From Parelaphostrongylus tenuis (lineage: Eukaryota > Nematoda > Chromadorea > Rhabditida > Metastrongylidae): DNA of 64,000 nucleotides. The stretch lies in NCBI GenBank assembly GCA_019055375.1, contig JAHQIW010007341.1:18551-82550 (forward strand), given 5' to 3'. The position numbers and the translations under genes were made by a program. The notes below the pieces were generated by a model that was not told the origin of the DNA, ran no database searches, and worked only from the letters and a program-made list of their open reading frames with translations. Positions 35,258-47,728 of this stretch are shown here, in pieces (position 1 is the first letter of the stretch; the number at the start of each line of letters is the position of its first letter).

Positions 35258-35880
35258 ATAAGTTGGGGAAAAAGTTTTGAGAAAATGCCTGTAACTTTTT
35301 GGGTGTCGGCTACTTTTTGTGTTTTTGGGCTTGTTTGAAAGCCCGTCTTCTCCCGCGTTGACTGGTATATTATTTATCTACTTATTTCGACATGGAATTA
35401 ACAAGCGAGCAAATTATGTTGTTGATGATGCACAAATGGCTGTTGGGTTCGAATGCGATGGTGACAGGTGAACGCATCAATCTGATATGGGGTGAAGACA
35501 CAGTTGCCAAAAGCACGGTGTACGGGTGGTTCAAAAAGTTTGACGAATGTGAAGAAAGTCTGGAAGATCAGCCACGTTCAGGTCGTCCAAAAGAAGTTGG
35601 TCGTCAGCTGTGCTTGAAGCAATTTGAAGAAAATCACTCTTTGACAACTCATTCGTTTCTTCAACAGCAGGAAATGGGAATTTAGTGGTCGCGAAATCAA
35701 TCTTTTGCCCAAGAAGTGACAGGAATTGCTTGAAGTTGAAGGGTAGAGTTTCGACTACTAAAGTTATCTTTGTTCGGCTGTGTGATAGGTGCATAAATAA
35801 ATGTTTTACATACATTTTCTCAGGACTTCCTCCCCAATGTATAAACATGTCAAGTGATGAGTTTAGAAATGTGTTATAAA
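35258..35880 (+). pseudogene. Mariner element, 5' end and transposase N-terminus
   Basis: An end-like AAGTTGGGGAAAAAGTTTTG at 35259 precedes an ATG at 35392. The frame reads MELTSEQIMLLMMHKWLLGS, then ERINLIWGEDTVAKSTVYGW and FKKFDECEESLEDQPRSGRP: the two helix-turn-helix units and linker of a mariner transposase, open for 97 codons. It then stops at 35683. Downstream only a faint possible match to the C-terminus remains (GLPPQCINMSSDEF). The catalytic core and the right terminal repeat are missing. It is a different mariner lineage from the H elements. Confidence 0.75.
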
Positions 35881-35884
35881 AAAA

Positions 35885-37560
35885 TTCCATTTTTTTAAGT
35901 CATTTGAAAATCAGTTTAGTCTCTGCTTTAGGAAAAAATTTCGCCCTCTAAAGTTAAATTCAAAAATCCTGTAGAGTTATAAGCTTTTCTCATCTAGAGG
36001 CAATGAACAAAAACATAATCTTTGCTATATGGTCGCTGTCATTGTAGGATTTAGCTCTGAATGCTTCTTATTTCAACATTTCGTTTTCATTTTACTTTAC
36101 CTCAAATCTGCAGAATACCTCTATGAGGCTTTCTCAGGAACGAACACAAAGTTATCCTGATTGACTATTGAATGCCTCGTTAGTAGTTGACTTCCTTAGC
36201 AACCTTGTAATTAAGGATAAACTAGTATTAGAAATGACTGTCGCCTTGGAAGCATCATAATCTCAAGGGCGCTTGTGAACCTCTCTGAGATTCAATCTCG
36301 TAAGGTCAATGAATGCTCGTACGCAGGAATCCCCAACACGAAAATCTCGTTGCACTAACATAGAATTCTCAAGTAATCAGTGCCAGACATGTCAACCAAA
36401 TAGAAAATAGCAGAGTCGTCTTATCTAATCCACTAAAACTACGTAGAATGCTACGCAATTAGTCCAATTCTCCGAGTTTTCATGCCGCAAAAAAAACGTG
36501 TTCAAAATTAAACTAAGAAAATAAATTTTTGCTCACCACTCAATTCTCTTAAATAAATAAAGAAAATAAGTAAAAAATAGAATGAAAATAATGATAAAAT
36601 TATTGTGGATAAGCAGCCCATCGTTGAACTACCTCCATCATCCCATGCTGCCAATCACAGATTATGATATTTATACTCCGTTCGGGATTTTCCCTTCTAA
36701 ATCTCCTCACATCCATGACATTTGCTGACGATGTGTTACATTCCGATGGGATAATCTGACCTAAGCTAGTGGTATCGAGAAATAAATAACGATAAAAGTC
36801 TCACGTAACTCATATCGTGTCATTCCCATGAGACATGCTTTTCAAATATCTCATATGGCATCGAAAGTTCAACTCGATTTATCAAGCAGGCAAAAACTGA
36901 CGTTTCCTCCGGCTGAATTACTGGAACAATTTTGCGGCAATCCATAACAACTAGCTTCCGCAAACCAAACCGTTCTGTTTTTTTTGAATTATGAACCAAT
37001 ATAAGTGCTTCTTCCAGATGCGATATTTTAAGGCATGCTAGACCTAAACCAACTGACTCTTGCCAGCCTATTAGAATAATTGGCCTCGTAGGAGTGATGG
37101 CGGCTAATAAACGAGCAAATAACAAAATGTTGTCACCCGGGCGATACGTAACAGGTCTGACAATTTTTCACTGCTCTCTCAGTTACACTGTTGTGGTTGG
37201 CAATGGCAGTGCAGCAGCTGTTCGTCGCGTCGTCGCAGAACTTCCACGCTGCTCATCGACGACGTCCCTGTCAAACATCATCACCTACACCCATGATTTA
37301 TGACAAAAACAACTGATGCGAATATTTAATCTGTTCGCGGCCACATTTATCCCATCAAAGACATTGTGTCCCAACAATACGACTATTTTTATTGCACCAT
37401 GTGATTATGAAGGATGTCTCACAAAAACTGCGCGCTTAGCCTCATTCTTTTCGAATAATGCAATATCTACGTGATGACTGATCACAAACCAATAAAAATT
37501 TACGACGTATTCTTGAGTACTGCCGCCGCTCAGCTGACCAGAGTATGGTACTATTTTTTG
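35885..37560. other. No gene recognised
   Basis: Apart from the family B scrap at 36530-36550, nothing recognised. Confidence 0.4.
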
Positions 37561-37564
37561 ATGA

Positions 37565-37703
<139 letters not shown>

Positions 37704-37729
37704 GGCATTAAAATTATTATTATTGCTAT

Positions 37730-38145
37730 TATACTTTTATTTCGAGTGTTTTCTCAAGACAACGCCAAATTTCAATAGATCCCTTCATTATTATTTAAGC
37801 CAACATGTCATGTGGTCTGTAAATGGGCTCTTCTACAGCCCGACACACGTGTTTCGACCTTACAGTCTCGTCAGCCGGCCAGAATCCGTCGTCTTTCAGT
37901 CTTCTTAGCCAATCCTTTCGGGAGCTCCTAATCTCCCTATAAAGAGGTAGCGAACACCAACGCTTTACACTCTAAGTCAAGTAAAATTATCACCGAACTT
38001 ACAGTGTTTTACACTCGATTGTCTTTGGCTGGCATTTTCACAATGTTATGCCTTGATTTCGAATGTTTTTTCAAGACCACTGTCAAATTTCAATAGATCC
38101 CCTCATCATTATTTGTGCCAACATGCCATGTGGTGTGGTAATTGT
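37730..38145 (-). mobile_element. Hammerhead element D, about 1.3 monomers (copy D3)
   Basis: The block TTTCGAGTGTTTTCTCAAGA, CAAATTTCAATAGATCCC, ATTATTTAAGCCAACATGTC at 37740-37820 returns at 38050-38140 (TTTCGAATGTTTTTTCAAGA, same CAAATTTCAATAGATCCC, CCAACATGCC): direct repeats about 310 bp apart, with one ribozyme between. This is what a linear copy of a tandem or circular 310-base RNA would look like. Confidence 0.7.
37838..37880 (-). ncRNA. Hammerhead ribozyme D3, cleavage base changed
   Basis: Minus strand: GGCCGG, CTGACGA, GACT-GTAA-GGTC, GAAA, CACGTGT, G, TCGGGC. Core and stem II (GUAA loop) intact, but the cleavage-site base reads G, which hammerheads do not cleave after, unless stem I shifts by one base. 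Stem I keeps four pairs. Confidence 0.65.
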
Positions 38146-38149
38146 TATT

Positions 38150-38760
38150 GTTACTTTCGATGGCGGGCGTTCGCCTTGTTCAGAGGTTGGACATATTTTG
38201 TGTAACGCAGTTTTTCAATGAACGATAACCAGCAGCACCAACAACCATAAGTTACAACAACAACAGCAACTCATACCAATTTCACGTCAGTTAAACAAGA
38301 GCCAACAAAACAACAAACAACAGATTTACATGTAATACGTGTACAATTATGACTCTGCTTTTTTGTGGCTCGAATAGAAGTAAAGATTGAGGTTCACAAC
38401 TTCTTTTTTTGTTTGGAAGTGCAATAAAAACGAAGTTTATTCATGTTTTCACATGCGAAATATATGGGGACTTTATTGAACTTTGGAGATGACGACTTTT
38501 GTACTCGAAAAACGTCATTTCTTAGAATTTGTTAATTTGTAATTTGAATTTTGCATTTTCAAGTGGAAAGCTGACGTTGTAATGTCGGGAGAGTAAGGCG
38601 GATAAGGTAAACTTTCCAAAACCTCCCATTTCGGCTTTTTTTATAACGTTTTCGATCGCTTTTGCAACACAAAGTCGAGCGTTATTATATGCAGCAAAGT
38701 TGCAAAGTTTGTGCCGTTTTCGTTTTTTGATACGATTTTTGCAATGAAATCGCATGAGAT
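38150..38760. other. No gene recognised
   Basis: Nothing recognised. Confidence 0.4.
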
Positions 38761-38764
38761 CGAT

Positions 38765-39030
38765 ATCGTTCAATTGCGCATTTTCTTGCGATCATTTTGA
38801 TATAGTTGTCTGTCCCAACTTTGAGATGAAGATTGTCCTAAGCTCTATTTATAGCTCTATTAATTCCGTGCGCTGCTTCACTAGCATTTTCCTCTACTCG
38901 TCATTCGTGCATGAGTAGCAAGCAAATTTGTTCCGCGACACCTTTATCTTGAGGCAAGTAGAAACATCTTGTACACCAATGTTTGCAAGAAAATGCACTA
39001 TTGAACGAGACGAAAATGCGGCATTGTCAA
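38765..39030. mobile_element. Mariner-derived element, copy H3
   Basis: Left end CGTTCAATTGCGCATTTTCT then TGCGATCATTTTGATATAG; right end on the minus strand CGTTCAATAGTGCATTTTCT then TGCAAACATTGGTGTACAAG. The interior (GCTTCACTAGCATTTTCCTC, CATTCGTGC) also matches H1 and H2. No transposase. Confidence 0.65.
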
Positions 39031-39059
39031 TTACTTTTGGTTAATAAATCTGCGAACTA

Positions 39060-40950
39060 GTGCTTCCACAATTGACGTTTTCGTGTAGAAAAGTCACCAT
39101 GTTCAAAATCCTTTGATCTACCATATAAAACATTTTGTATGGAAAAAACATACAGATAGGTAGCTTTTCTACCGCACTTTTGAACACAAAAAGAATTTGC
39201 ATATGCTTATTTTTCTAGCACTACAGCGAAATAAAGAAAACGGCAGAGTCATATTTGTACACTCAATAATAGTTATTAATGCCTTTGAATATAGAGAAGT
39301 CAGTTATTGAGTTGGAGTTTTATCGTTTAGGAGACTTTTCTCCAAGTCACGAAATCAAAACCGTATAAATGTTCACATGGCATTTTAAGCAATCTCGGTT
39401 ATTTTTGACAATCCCCATGCTAAAAAAGTGATCTTTTTTTTCATGATAAATTCGAATAGTGTTCAAAAACCAAGAAACTGCTTCAATTGCTTCGTCTGCT
39501 ATCGATAGTTCTCATTTCTACTTTCTCGACTTCTATTCCAGTTAACTTTATTGTTATTCTACTAGAGAGGAATGCTACGTTTTCTGTTGCTATGCTTTTT
39601 TCTCTTCTATTCATTTTCTGACATCATTCGAGAAAAACTTTGCATGTCAAATATTGCAGATAGCCATCGTTGGCCCGACGTTAGAACAAAAAAAAAAAGA
39701 CGACGGCCAATTTGTGTCGTCTGTCGCATGCTATCGAAATGTTTATGAATAATGGGAGATGCGCCTGCTTAGTTTAGAAAATCCTATGTTTTCTCATGTC
39801 TTTCGCCTTTTTGTCTTACCGCCGCTTTCGTCTTCCATTGCCTCATCGAGGATCCTATTCTACGCTATCCACCATTGCTCATTAGATTCTCATCACAGGA
39901 GAGCCGGGCTAGGATCACAGCGCGTCTGAGACAATCGTCACTAATCTTCTCAATACATCGACGCCTTGTAGATGGCCTTAATAAAGTTTGCATTAGCACA
40001 GATTGAAAAATTTTGATGTTCAACGAATAACCTGGTAGTATGATCGCCCTGGGATGAATTGACGGTTTTTTGTTCTCTGCGGACTTTACGGGTTGCCATT
40101 CACGACCAAATGCAATTTAGAATAAAGGTAATCATCTGCTGACAACTCTGTACTAATCACTTGTGATTTCTTCTTCTTGGTCTCCCTTTCTCAATGGTGG
40201 TTCGTCATGATTACCAGTATATAGTCAATAAGAAGTTCTCATAAATTGTCTTCTCATTCGTGTTTTCACCCATCCTAGTACTTGGAATCCAGACGGTTCA
40301 CGTCGAATCGTATTTCAGCCAGCGGCCCCAAGACCTCAGTGCCCAAGGGATTGCCAAAACTTGACGGTAGCTCAAAACTTATGTGGAAATGTGTCGATCT
40401 CTGAGTACGACGGCATTTAGACGGGATGAGGATGTAAGCAAAAGCTTTGCAATTTTTCACTGATTTTCTGGATTCATTCATGGAAACAATTTATCCAGTC
40501 ATATGAAAGTATAAGAACTTCCGAAAAATTTTCGCTGTGTCAACATCGTTTCCGGTTTAAGAATTCCTTCTATCGCCTTTTCCAATCTCTTAAGTACACG
40601 ATACTGTCACTCGATCATCTTAAACTCAACTGTTCAACCAGCCATCTCCATCATTCCCACACTTTCGTCTTTTTTCTGATTTTATTAGTTTTCTTCCTCT
40701 CTTTCTCAATTTATTGATCAACTAAAAGTACTCTGAGCCCGGTAATGACACGCAGTAAAAATTATTGACGAAATCTGTTAGTTCTCTTCGCTGTTAAACT
40801 TTCTGATATCACAAATGCTTCCAACAAGTGGTAGCATTTCCCTTGCTCTTCTTCTTCCTTTGCGTGCTATGTTTTCCTATGCCGATTTTTTTTATTAGAC
40901 GTTATTTGATTCCTTTTCAATTGTAAAAGACAAAAGAACTAGACGAAAAG
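39060..40950. other. No gene recognised
   Basis: Nothing recognised. Pyrimidine-rich from about 40560. Confidence 0.4.
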
Positions 40951-40959
40951 GATTGTAAC

Positions 40960-41664
40960 TTGAAGAAGACACCTGCAGCAAAAGAACGAGTGGAATATTT
41001 TTCTTTGAAAGACTCTTCTTTCATGTTCATAGAAGTCCTTCCGACAATTACGTGTTCTTGCCGAGATATAGTTCTTTCAGAATTGCAATTTTACTATTCA
41101 ATTACCAATAATATTCGCTGTAAAGTTGAAACAACTCGCCCACTCAATACAAAAGCAACACGTCAGTTTCTTTTCCTTAGTAGCATAGAAAGGAGATGTC
41201 CTTTTGGAAAACCAAGCTCGTCATTAGAATTTGCATTTTTCAAGCTATCGAATGACTGCAAAATTATAAATATAACTCGTAAAGAGAGCTCATCAAAAGC
41301 TGCAAGCGTGTCCTTTTTCGCAAGAACGTCGTTTTTAGTTAGGAAGTGCCTGGCTTTAGGAAGCATAACGACTGGTTTTACTGAAGTTTCTTCTTTAAAA
41401 CTTCCTCTCAGTGATGATTCATCACATAGTAAAGAGACAATTTTCTCTTACAACCTTAATCAACCATATCTGTATTGGGGAGCGCACCTTCCCCCTAAGC
41501 TGTCCGTACAGAACGGAGACGTGCGATCGTTACATTATTCAACCCTATGGCGACAGGTCTTTTTTACTTTTTTTTCCGAACTCTTAGTAACTGCTCGATG
41601 GCTGAAATCTCGGCAATTCCAACTCTGCGGTTTCTCCTTAAGAAACCGCTTTAATGAATTATAG
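40960..41664 (+). CDS. Unassigned open frame of 234 codons
   Basis: The longest open frame in the window, opening at TTG rather than ATG. At the local base composition a run this long is unlikely by chance. It is rich in Ser and Phe (RKESSSKAASVSFFARTS, LKLPLSDDSSHSKET) and has no motif I know. The plus strand here is pyrimidine-rich, as expected of the antisense of a coding strand. On the minus strand 41442-41163 is also open for 93 codons with a more ordinary composition. The frame may therefore be a shadow of minus-strand exons, or one decayed gene read from the wrong side. Treat it as evidence of coding potential, not as a gene model. Confidence 0.3.
   Translation: MKKTPAAKERVEYFSLKDSSFMFIEVLPTITCSCRDIVLSELQFYYSITNNIRCKVETTRPLNTKATRQFLFLSSIERRCPFGKPSSSLEFAFFKLSNDCKIINITRKESSSKAASVSFFARTSFLVRKCLALGSITTGFTEVSSLKLPLSDDSSHSKETIFSYNLNQPYLYWGAHLPPKLSVQNGDVRSLHYSTLWRQVFFTFFSELLVTARWLKSRQFQLCGFSLRNRFNEL
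41163..41442 (-). CDS. Possible minus-strand exon
   Basis: Minus strand, 93 open codons to a TGA: DESSLRGSFKEETSVKPVVM, LPKARHFLTKNDVLAKKDTL, AAFDELSLRVIFIILQSFDS, then a basic end. An AG-ended GTTGTAAG precedes it. Composition is typical of a soluble protein. No family recognised. It competes with the plus-strand frame 40960-41664. Confidence 0.3.
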
Positions 41665-41895
41665 CAGCGATAGTTAGATTGAGTTTCACACTTGGGATGT
41701 ATCATAGTGGGTAATATCGTTATTTATTGAAATTGTTCTTCACCGTTTCGTAGAAATTGGTAGGTTTTCCATTGGATTTGCAGGAAAAACTTTTTATTAT
41801 CGTTCTATGTGCTTCAGCTCAGATTTTTTGTTGTCAAATAATATAGTACTAATGGTAAGCATAAACACCCTAGGGTTAAAGGCAATAAATATAAT

Positions 41896-42126
41896 CTATT
41901 CGCTGCTCCAGCGCTCTTTGGAGACCTTTTCAAAAACCGAATTTAACGTAGAACCACTTGAATTTATGCTGTCGAATAAGATTAAATCTGTCGAAAGAGC
42001 ATTCGCAAAGCCTACCGCATCGGTGCCATTTGTTGCAAACGTTACGAAATCCTTCCATGCAGCCATTCACAAATCCCCGCCGACAAAAACTACAGCCTCA
42101 GTGTAAAACTCAGTTTTGATTTCGCT
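41896..42126 (-). pseudogene. Minus-strand coding remnant with an in-frame TGA
   Basis: After a strong acceptor (GCGTTTTAG, ending 42128) the minus strand reads EIKTEFYTEAVVFVGGDL, TGA, then MAAWKDFVTFATNGTDAVGF, ANALSTDLILFDSINSSGST, NSVFEKVSKERW and a stop. The run is markedly protein-like on both sides of the TGA, which suggests a decayed gene, or an ATG start just after it at 42066. On the plus strand the same DNA is open for 99 codons. No family recognised. Confidence 0.35.
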
Positions 42127-42419
42127 GCTAAAACGCAACAAAAAAAGTGTTTTTAGGAAATAAGCATAGTATCGGAAATGTACAGACTTCATTCATCGAA
42201 CTGCTATTGAAAAATTGAAAAAAAAAAAACGAAAAAGACCCTGTCATCGAAGGGTTTTGACTTGAAAAATTGATTGGCATAGCAGAAAAATTTCAATTAA
42301 AAATCCCAGTTGTTTTTTTGAGGAAGTCACTTTTGACTTCGACTGTCTAACTCTTTTTCTTGGCTCATCACCTCGTCAACGATCACCTCGGAATAATCAA
42401 TGTTCGTTTTTGCTGATTT

Positions 42420-42620
42420 TTCCCATAAAGCAAGTGCTCCCTTATTCTCACGCTGCACTCCCTCTTCCTCTTCTTCTATTTCCCAATCTTTTCACCTCTT
42501 TGAATTTGTTTTCTGCTTTTTCTGTCCTGCTTGCGGTTAATCCTTCTATTGCCTTCGACTCTCTGCTAAGCTTTTCACCTTCATTCAACTCTTTACCTTC
42601 TGTTGCCTTTGTTAGAATTA
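42420..42620 (-). CDS. Possible minus-strand exon, charged C-terminus
   Basis: Minus strand to a TGA at about 42448: ILTKATEGKELNEGEKLSRE, SKAIEGLTASRTEKAENKFK, EVKRLGNRRRGRG. Strongly purine-rich, Lys/Glu-rich. Its plus-strand shadow (42410-42724) is a Leu/Ser-rich frame. No family recognised. Confidence 0.25.
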
Positions 42621-42729
42621 TGCGAAGGGAATGGTTAGATGTTCTTCAAAATAGTCGTGACATACCTATGACTTCCACTTCACTTTCACAATTTTCACAG
42701 TCTTCGCTTTTATTAGGACATTAAGATAT

Positions 42730-45190
42730 GGCCGAAACTCCCATTTTCTAGACGTAACCCCTCTCAAATAGACAATTATCAAAATGCATTGCATGCAGTA
42801 CACATTGAAGGCCAATAATTGTTAGATTTGTCTAGTTGAAAATATAGCACCAAAATTTACAGATCCTAATCCACACGATGCAAGTTATTCTACTCTATAA
42901 TTTTTATTTTTTGAGACTTCGGAATATGTTTTCAAACCAAGACTCATATTGTAAAGATTTCGTCCAATATGATGTAATGGTGTATTCTTCTTTATGTTTG
43001 CAGTCACTACTTTCGCATTAGATAGTTAAAGAAAAACTGGAAATCAAAAAAGTGCTAAGGATGGGAGCCTCAAATTCACCGTCAGTTTCTGAATCATTTT
43101 AATTCTATATATCTTTACATTAAGAGAACATTATGTAGAAAATTTGTGTGCGATCAAGGCAATAGTGTAGAATTTCCTCTGCAAATATGAAAAGATTAGA
43201 GCTTTTTGAAATTTTAATGGCGAAGAAATTATCGTATCTTGTCGGAAAACCCTACGTATGTTATAAATTGAAAGAGGATGTTGACAAAGTCGAATGCATT
43301 TTTTCACTTTTTTTTAGGCTCATATCATATTAGAGCTCTACTCATCCGCTTATCCGACTCGATTCAATCAAGGATTTGATGTGTAATAAAAGACAACTAC
43401 TGTAACAGGCTAATGGAAAATATTTACCCTTATGAGCAGACAAAGATGGAACGTAAATGAACGTGACCTTTGAATAGACTGCATCGCGGATTGCTTTTTT
43501 TAACACGACAAAACAGAGATACCTGCTCCAAATCTGAGCAAGTTTCTTAAACGTTAAGTCTGCAAGATGTTTATAGCTCTAAAAGCTAAGATAGAATTCG
43601 AAAGTTGAATTTTGAGAGGATTTTCCTTGAGGTCTCTATGTCACTATGTCTCCTGTCAAATGACAACACGATGTTGCCAGTTTGAAGAGTAGTGTGGAAT
43701 GAATCATAAGGGTAGTTCACTTGTACAGAATGAAAGAAAAAAAGCTCGGCGTTGATCAATTCCTTAGGGATATATTGTGCACTGCTTTTAATTTATATGT
43801 TTATTTTGCTTTACCAATCCGTTACACATGTCAGTGATTGCATATTTGGCTTTTGTAATAACTTTTGGCGCCGTACCAAAAAGTATGTTTAATGAATAGC
43901 CATTCTCGAGCAACAGCAGAAGAGAATGGTCCGAACCACCTACAAGACATTGCAGAGCAACTCTGACGACAGAGCTGCACGCATCTAGTGTTTGGTATAA
44001 GCAAATCTATGTTTTAACGGGTGCTCCTCCCGAGGATCTCAAGTCAGTTGGTCAGCAATTCACTTAGCAACGCTCTCAAGTGATGCTGAGGGGTTGAAAC
44101 AAGCACTAAAAACGACGTTATGCCTTTGTGAGACGCAAGTGAGTTAAGGAGATGGGTTTCATGTTCCTTCCGTGCCCGTTTTCCATGAGCCTTCCTGTTA
44201 AGAGTTCCTCATGAGTGTTCTCTCCATGTACATCATTCAGAAAATGATTTGTGGATATTAAGAGCCAAGCAGAATGGGTTTCTGATTTTCACTTCCCTGA
44301 CCACAAAAGAGCGCTCTACGCGCCAGCACTGGATAGTACGAAAAACGACTCGCACCTACAACGAACGCTGTTTTCCATATATTTCTCAATAGAGGGCACA
44401 ATCACGAGATTTTCCTGATTAAGAGTGCTCTAACGATATAGACCAGATTATAGTGAATCAAAGGTTTCCTTTAGAGAATTGCGCTGTTATTTTGAATTTT
44501 CACATCAAATCCAAAGAGCGCCATTTCTTCCGCTTAGGATTCACTTTCTGCAAAAAAGAATGAAGGCTGCCAAGTCAAGGAACAAAATTTTAACGTCATA
44601 AGATGAGATTTATTTACGTCATTTGCCGACTTTCGGAAAGACTCCGTCTAAAACAATGTTGACGAAGAAAACGACCGGTTTGTTTCACATTTCCACTTTA
44701 CCTGTATGGATATTGCGAGTTCGAAATTCACCAACAGAAGTCTGTTTCCATGAACACTCAAGTTTATATGCTATCATGGATTCCCACGAGCCACAACTAA
44801 GCGCTGACTTATGTTTTAAACTTGCAAAGCTCTGCAAATCCGATTGAAAACTCTACACTGAAAAGTAGCAATCATAGCTAGATCTTTAGAGGCTGGAAAG
44901 ATCACGCAAAAACTCTCTCGAAACTTTGCCAATTACAATACCAAAATGATTGTACTTTGCCGCCCAGACTGAACAGTTGCAGCTTCTTTCCAGAAAAGCA
45001 GTAGAGAAAATCATCGCAATCTTTGCGTGGATTTCTCCAACAGCCACATCCTTCTGCCGTCATATGAAATAAGGCAGTATGGATTAGTCGTTCCACGAGT
45101 TCTCCCTTCCGAAATTTGACATTATTCGTCGATGAAAAATCGAACGACACTGATTTGGACAGGATACAATTTGAAGACCATTAGAACTTT
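42730..45190. other. No gene recognised
   Basis: Long stretch with nothing recognised on either strand. Confidence 0.4.
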
Positions 45191-45229
45191 GTGTCGGTTC
45201 TCATCGAAGCATTGGCTCGGTTCTTCACA

Positions 45230-46400
45230 CATTACCTGTCAGAATGTTGGGTTGTAATTTAGTGGAAGACCGGAAAGACCATGTTAATGTTCAAAAAGAA
45301 AATCCTTCACAGCACTGACAGCCTTTGTTCAATCTGCTTACTGTATATCGTCTAGAAAGTTCTCTGAATCATCCTGAATCCTGAGCAGGATTGACAGAAG
45401 ACTGGACGAAGAACAGCCAGGTGTCACGCGGACAAGCAAGGTCTCGACAGGGATTCAGTGCTGCAGAGCACACTCACCCAATAACGAAACTCATCGAGGT
45501 TTTGCAAGATACACCAGATCCTTTATCTTACAGTTGTTAGCTTAAAGAACTTTTCGATGTAGCTGAGGCAGAAAAAGTCATTTTCAGGTCATCATATGAA
45601 TAAAAGACTTTGACAGCATGAAAGTGAAAACGGCTGGCAATTAAACACCCACACTTTGCTGATGATTTCGTTCTTATAATATCAGAAATCACTCAGAAGA
45701 GCGAATGTTTCCCGACTTCAGTAATGCTCATTGAATGATTGGTATTCGACGCAATCTCAGAAAAACTATTTTCACGATAAAAGGATTCGATTCGTATGTG
45801 CCAATCATTTTTAGTAGAATGAATATCTCTATGTTTTCTAACGTCTGGCTAGGTTCGAAGGTCAGTTTGATAAGCGAATTAGCTCCAAAGATGAACGGGA
45901 ATAATGGAGTGGCTTGGAGAGCGCTTCTAACTCCATATTACTCCTGTGTTAACGTATACTTTAAAAGCCTAGTCATAATGAGAGCAAGAAGAGATATCAC
46001 TTTGCAATATTTAACGCGCAGTCGAAAGGTCGATGCCAGAAGCACCGCGCTTTTGCTAAGTTGGAAATGAATTTGAAGTTCAACCTATCTCGTCGGTCGA
46101 AAATCGGACATGCCACGCTGAGTTATGAAAGATGGATTTGTTGGACCGCATGAATCTTAAAGAACTTTGGACTGACAAAAGCTGTTTATGTCGAACGCAG
46201 CACAGGACTGCCAACCCGATGATAGTGTTACAAAACCAAAAAAGCAACATGGTGCTCAACGACTCCCTACGGCGGAGAAAATCCTATTAGCCACTCTTTC
46301 ACTCCAAAGGCAAGGTGAAATGTTTATAGACGTTCGTTCCGGTCCCTCCGACAAATGACTTAGGTGATTTTTGGATCTATACATGTAGAATGACCACCGT
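45230..46400 (+). pseudogene. RTE-type LINE reverse transcriptase, decayed
   Basis: Across three frames the plus strand gives the RTE order: a fingers block (KTMLMFKKKILH, CSICLLYIVYKVL with changes), a QAGFRKG-like block (TSKVSTGIQ), then KDFDSMK, then HPHFADDFVLII (FADD at 45655-45666, motif C), then IRRNLRKTIFTIKGF, MNISMFSNVWLGSKVSLISE, LAPKMNGNNGVAWRA (the Y-LG and R--AAW blocks), PVLTYTLKA, and KIGHATLSYER (W-GHV-R block). Many frameshifts and stops; no intact endonuclease. It is the better preserved of the two RTE remnants here. Confidence 0.7.
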
Positions 46401-46479
46401 TTTTCCGAACGCCTCGGGTGTGTTCAAAATCAATACTTTATCGCCAGAGTTTTCTATATTAATGGCGTATATTTATTGG

Positions 46480-46738
46480 CGGCGCCGTAACTAAATGGCT
46501 GTGATTGCTCGTAGCGGCAGGCATGGGGCGAAACCTCACTGCCCAACACTCACCAGCAGTCAACACGAACGCCCTATGAAACGCTACAGCCAGGTTGTCC
46601 TCGAGGTTCCAAGTAAACGCTCTCAACCAGTGTTCCATGCCGTTCAAGAAGAAGACGTAAAGACGAGTGAGTAGTGGAAGCGCTTGGATGCGCACTATAA
46701 AAAACCTCACTGTTGAGAAGGAGCAAAATTGAATAATA
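46480..46738 (+). repeat. tRNA-derived SINE, family A, copy 2
   Basis: CGCCGTAACTAAATGGCTGT at the A box, then CACCAGCAGTCAACACGAAC, CGCTACAGCCAGGTTGTCC, TTCAAGAAGAAGACGTAAAG: the family tail. The B box is lost. Confidence 0.6.
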
Positions 46739-46804
46739 CTAAAAAAGTTTCTATATTGCTGTTCCAAAACAGCGCAACAAATTCTGCTCCCCTTGATTAT
46801 ATTC

Positions 46805-47650
46805 TATAGGTTCTTTTCCGTTATCTGGAAACAAGTAAATATTCGACCCCACTCGCTGACGAAAACTTTTCGCAAGAGTGTTACTGATCGTTCGAAATCT
46901 CAGATCTCTCGTTAGAGCCGTACGTGGCCCCTTTTCTGAAATGATCCTTCCATAACGCTGTAAAATGCAAAATAAAAAACATTGTAGCATCAAAGTCAGA
47001 CGTTCGATCTGGAGTTTTATTCAAAGCGGCGAAGCTATTGCTAAGTTAATAACGAACATCGCACTTTCAGTGAGAAAATCAATCGGTCATAGCGCTGGCC
47101 CCTCTTGCGGCCTCAATCCGCTGCTCGTGAATTCGCCAAAGAACTCATGATCGCGTATGTGCATCACTCTTACTTTCCATGCTACACTGCAGAGTAACGG
47201 TCTTTCTAGAAAATGAATATAGCCATGAAATTCTTAGATATTACGCTATCGAATGATTACTAATAGTCTAAAGAAAGAGCTCTGTCTTGTGAGGTGTAAA
47301 CAAAAGTTTTTTTTTTCTACAACTCTACCAAAAGAGCTTTTCCAAAAGCAAGCACATTTTCGAGCTCTTCGAGACCTGTATCATCGGATCAGTACTTGTG
47401 GTCTAAGAAAGGAGTTTGTTTAGCAAAATATAAGCGCGACAAGAGAAAAAAGCGTGATCGCGTGAAACATAATTTGTTTCGGATTTCAAAGCGTTATAAA
47501 ACAGTGTTCTAAAAAACCGGTCACGTACTGCTCTAGCCAGAGATTCAAGCTTTCAAATAATCATTAACACTCTCATGTAAACTTGTTGTCCACTGAGAAA
47601 GGCCGTTTTTTTACTTGTTCCCGGACAATGGTAAAGAGCCTATCTAAAAA
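46805..47650. mobile_element. Long-inverted-repeat element E, copy 4
   Basis: Left arm 46810-46985 (GGAAACAAGTAAATATTCGA, GCAAGAGTGTTACTGATCG, GCCGTACGTGGCCC); right arm 47465-47645 (GGTCACGTACTGC, TAATCATTAACACTCTCATG, TACTTGTTCCCGGACAATGG) is complementary. The interior shares TCAGACGTTCGATCTG with copy 1. Confidence 0.65.
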
Positions 47651-47728
47651 TTGAACGAAACTCCAACTATGATCGTGTTTATGATGTAGTGATAAGCCTC
47701 TGATAAATGTTATTGGCGTGTAGATCTT

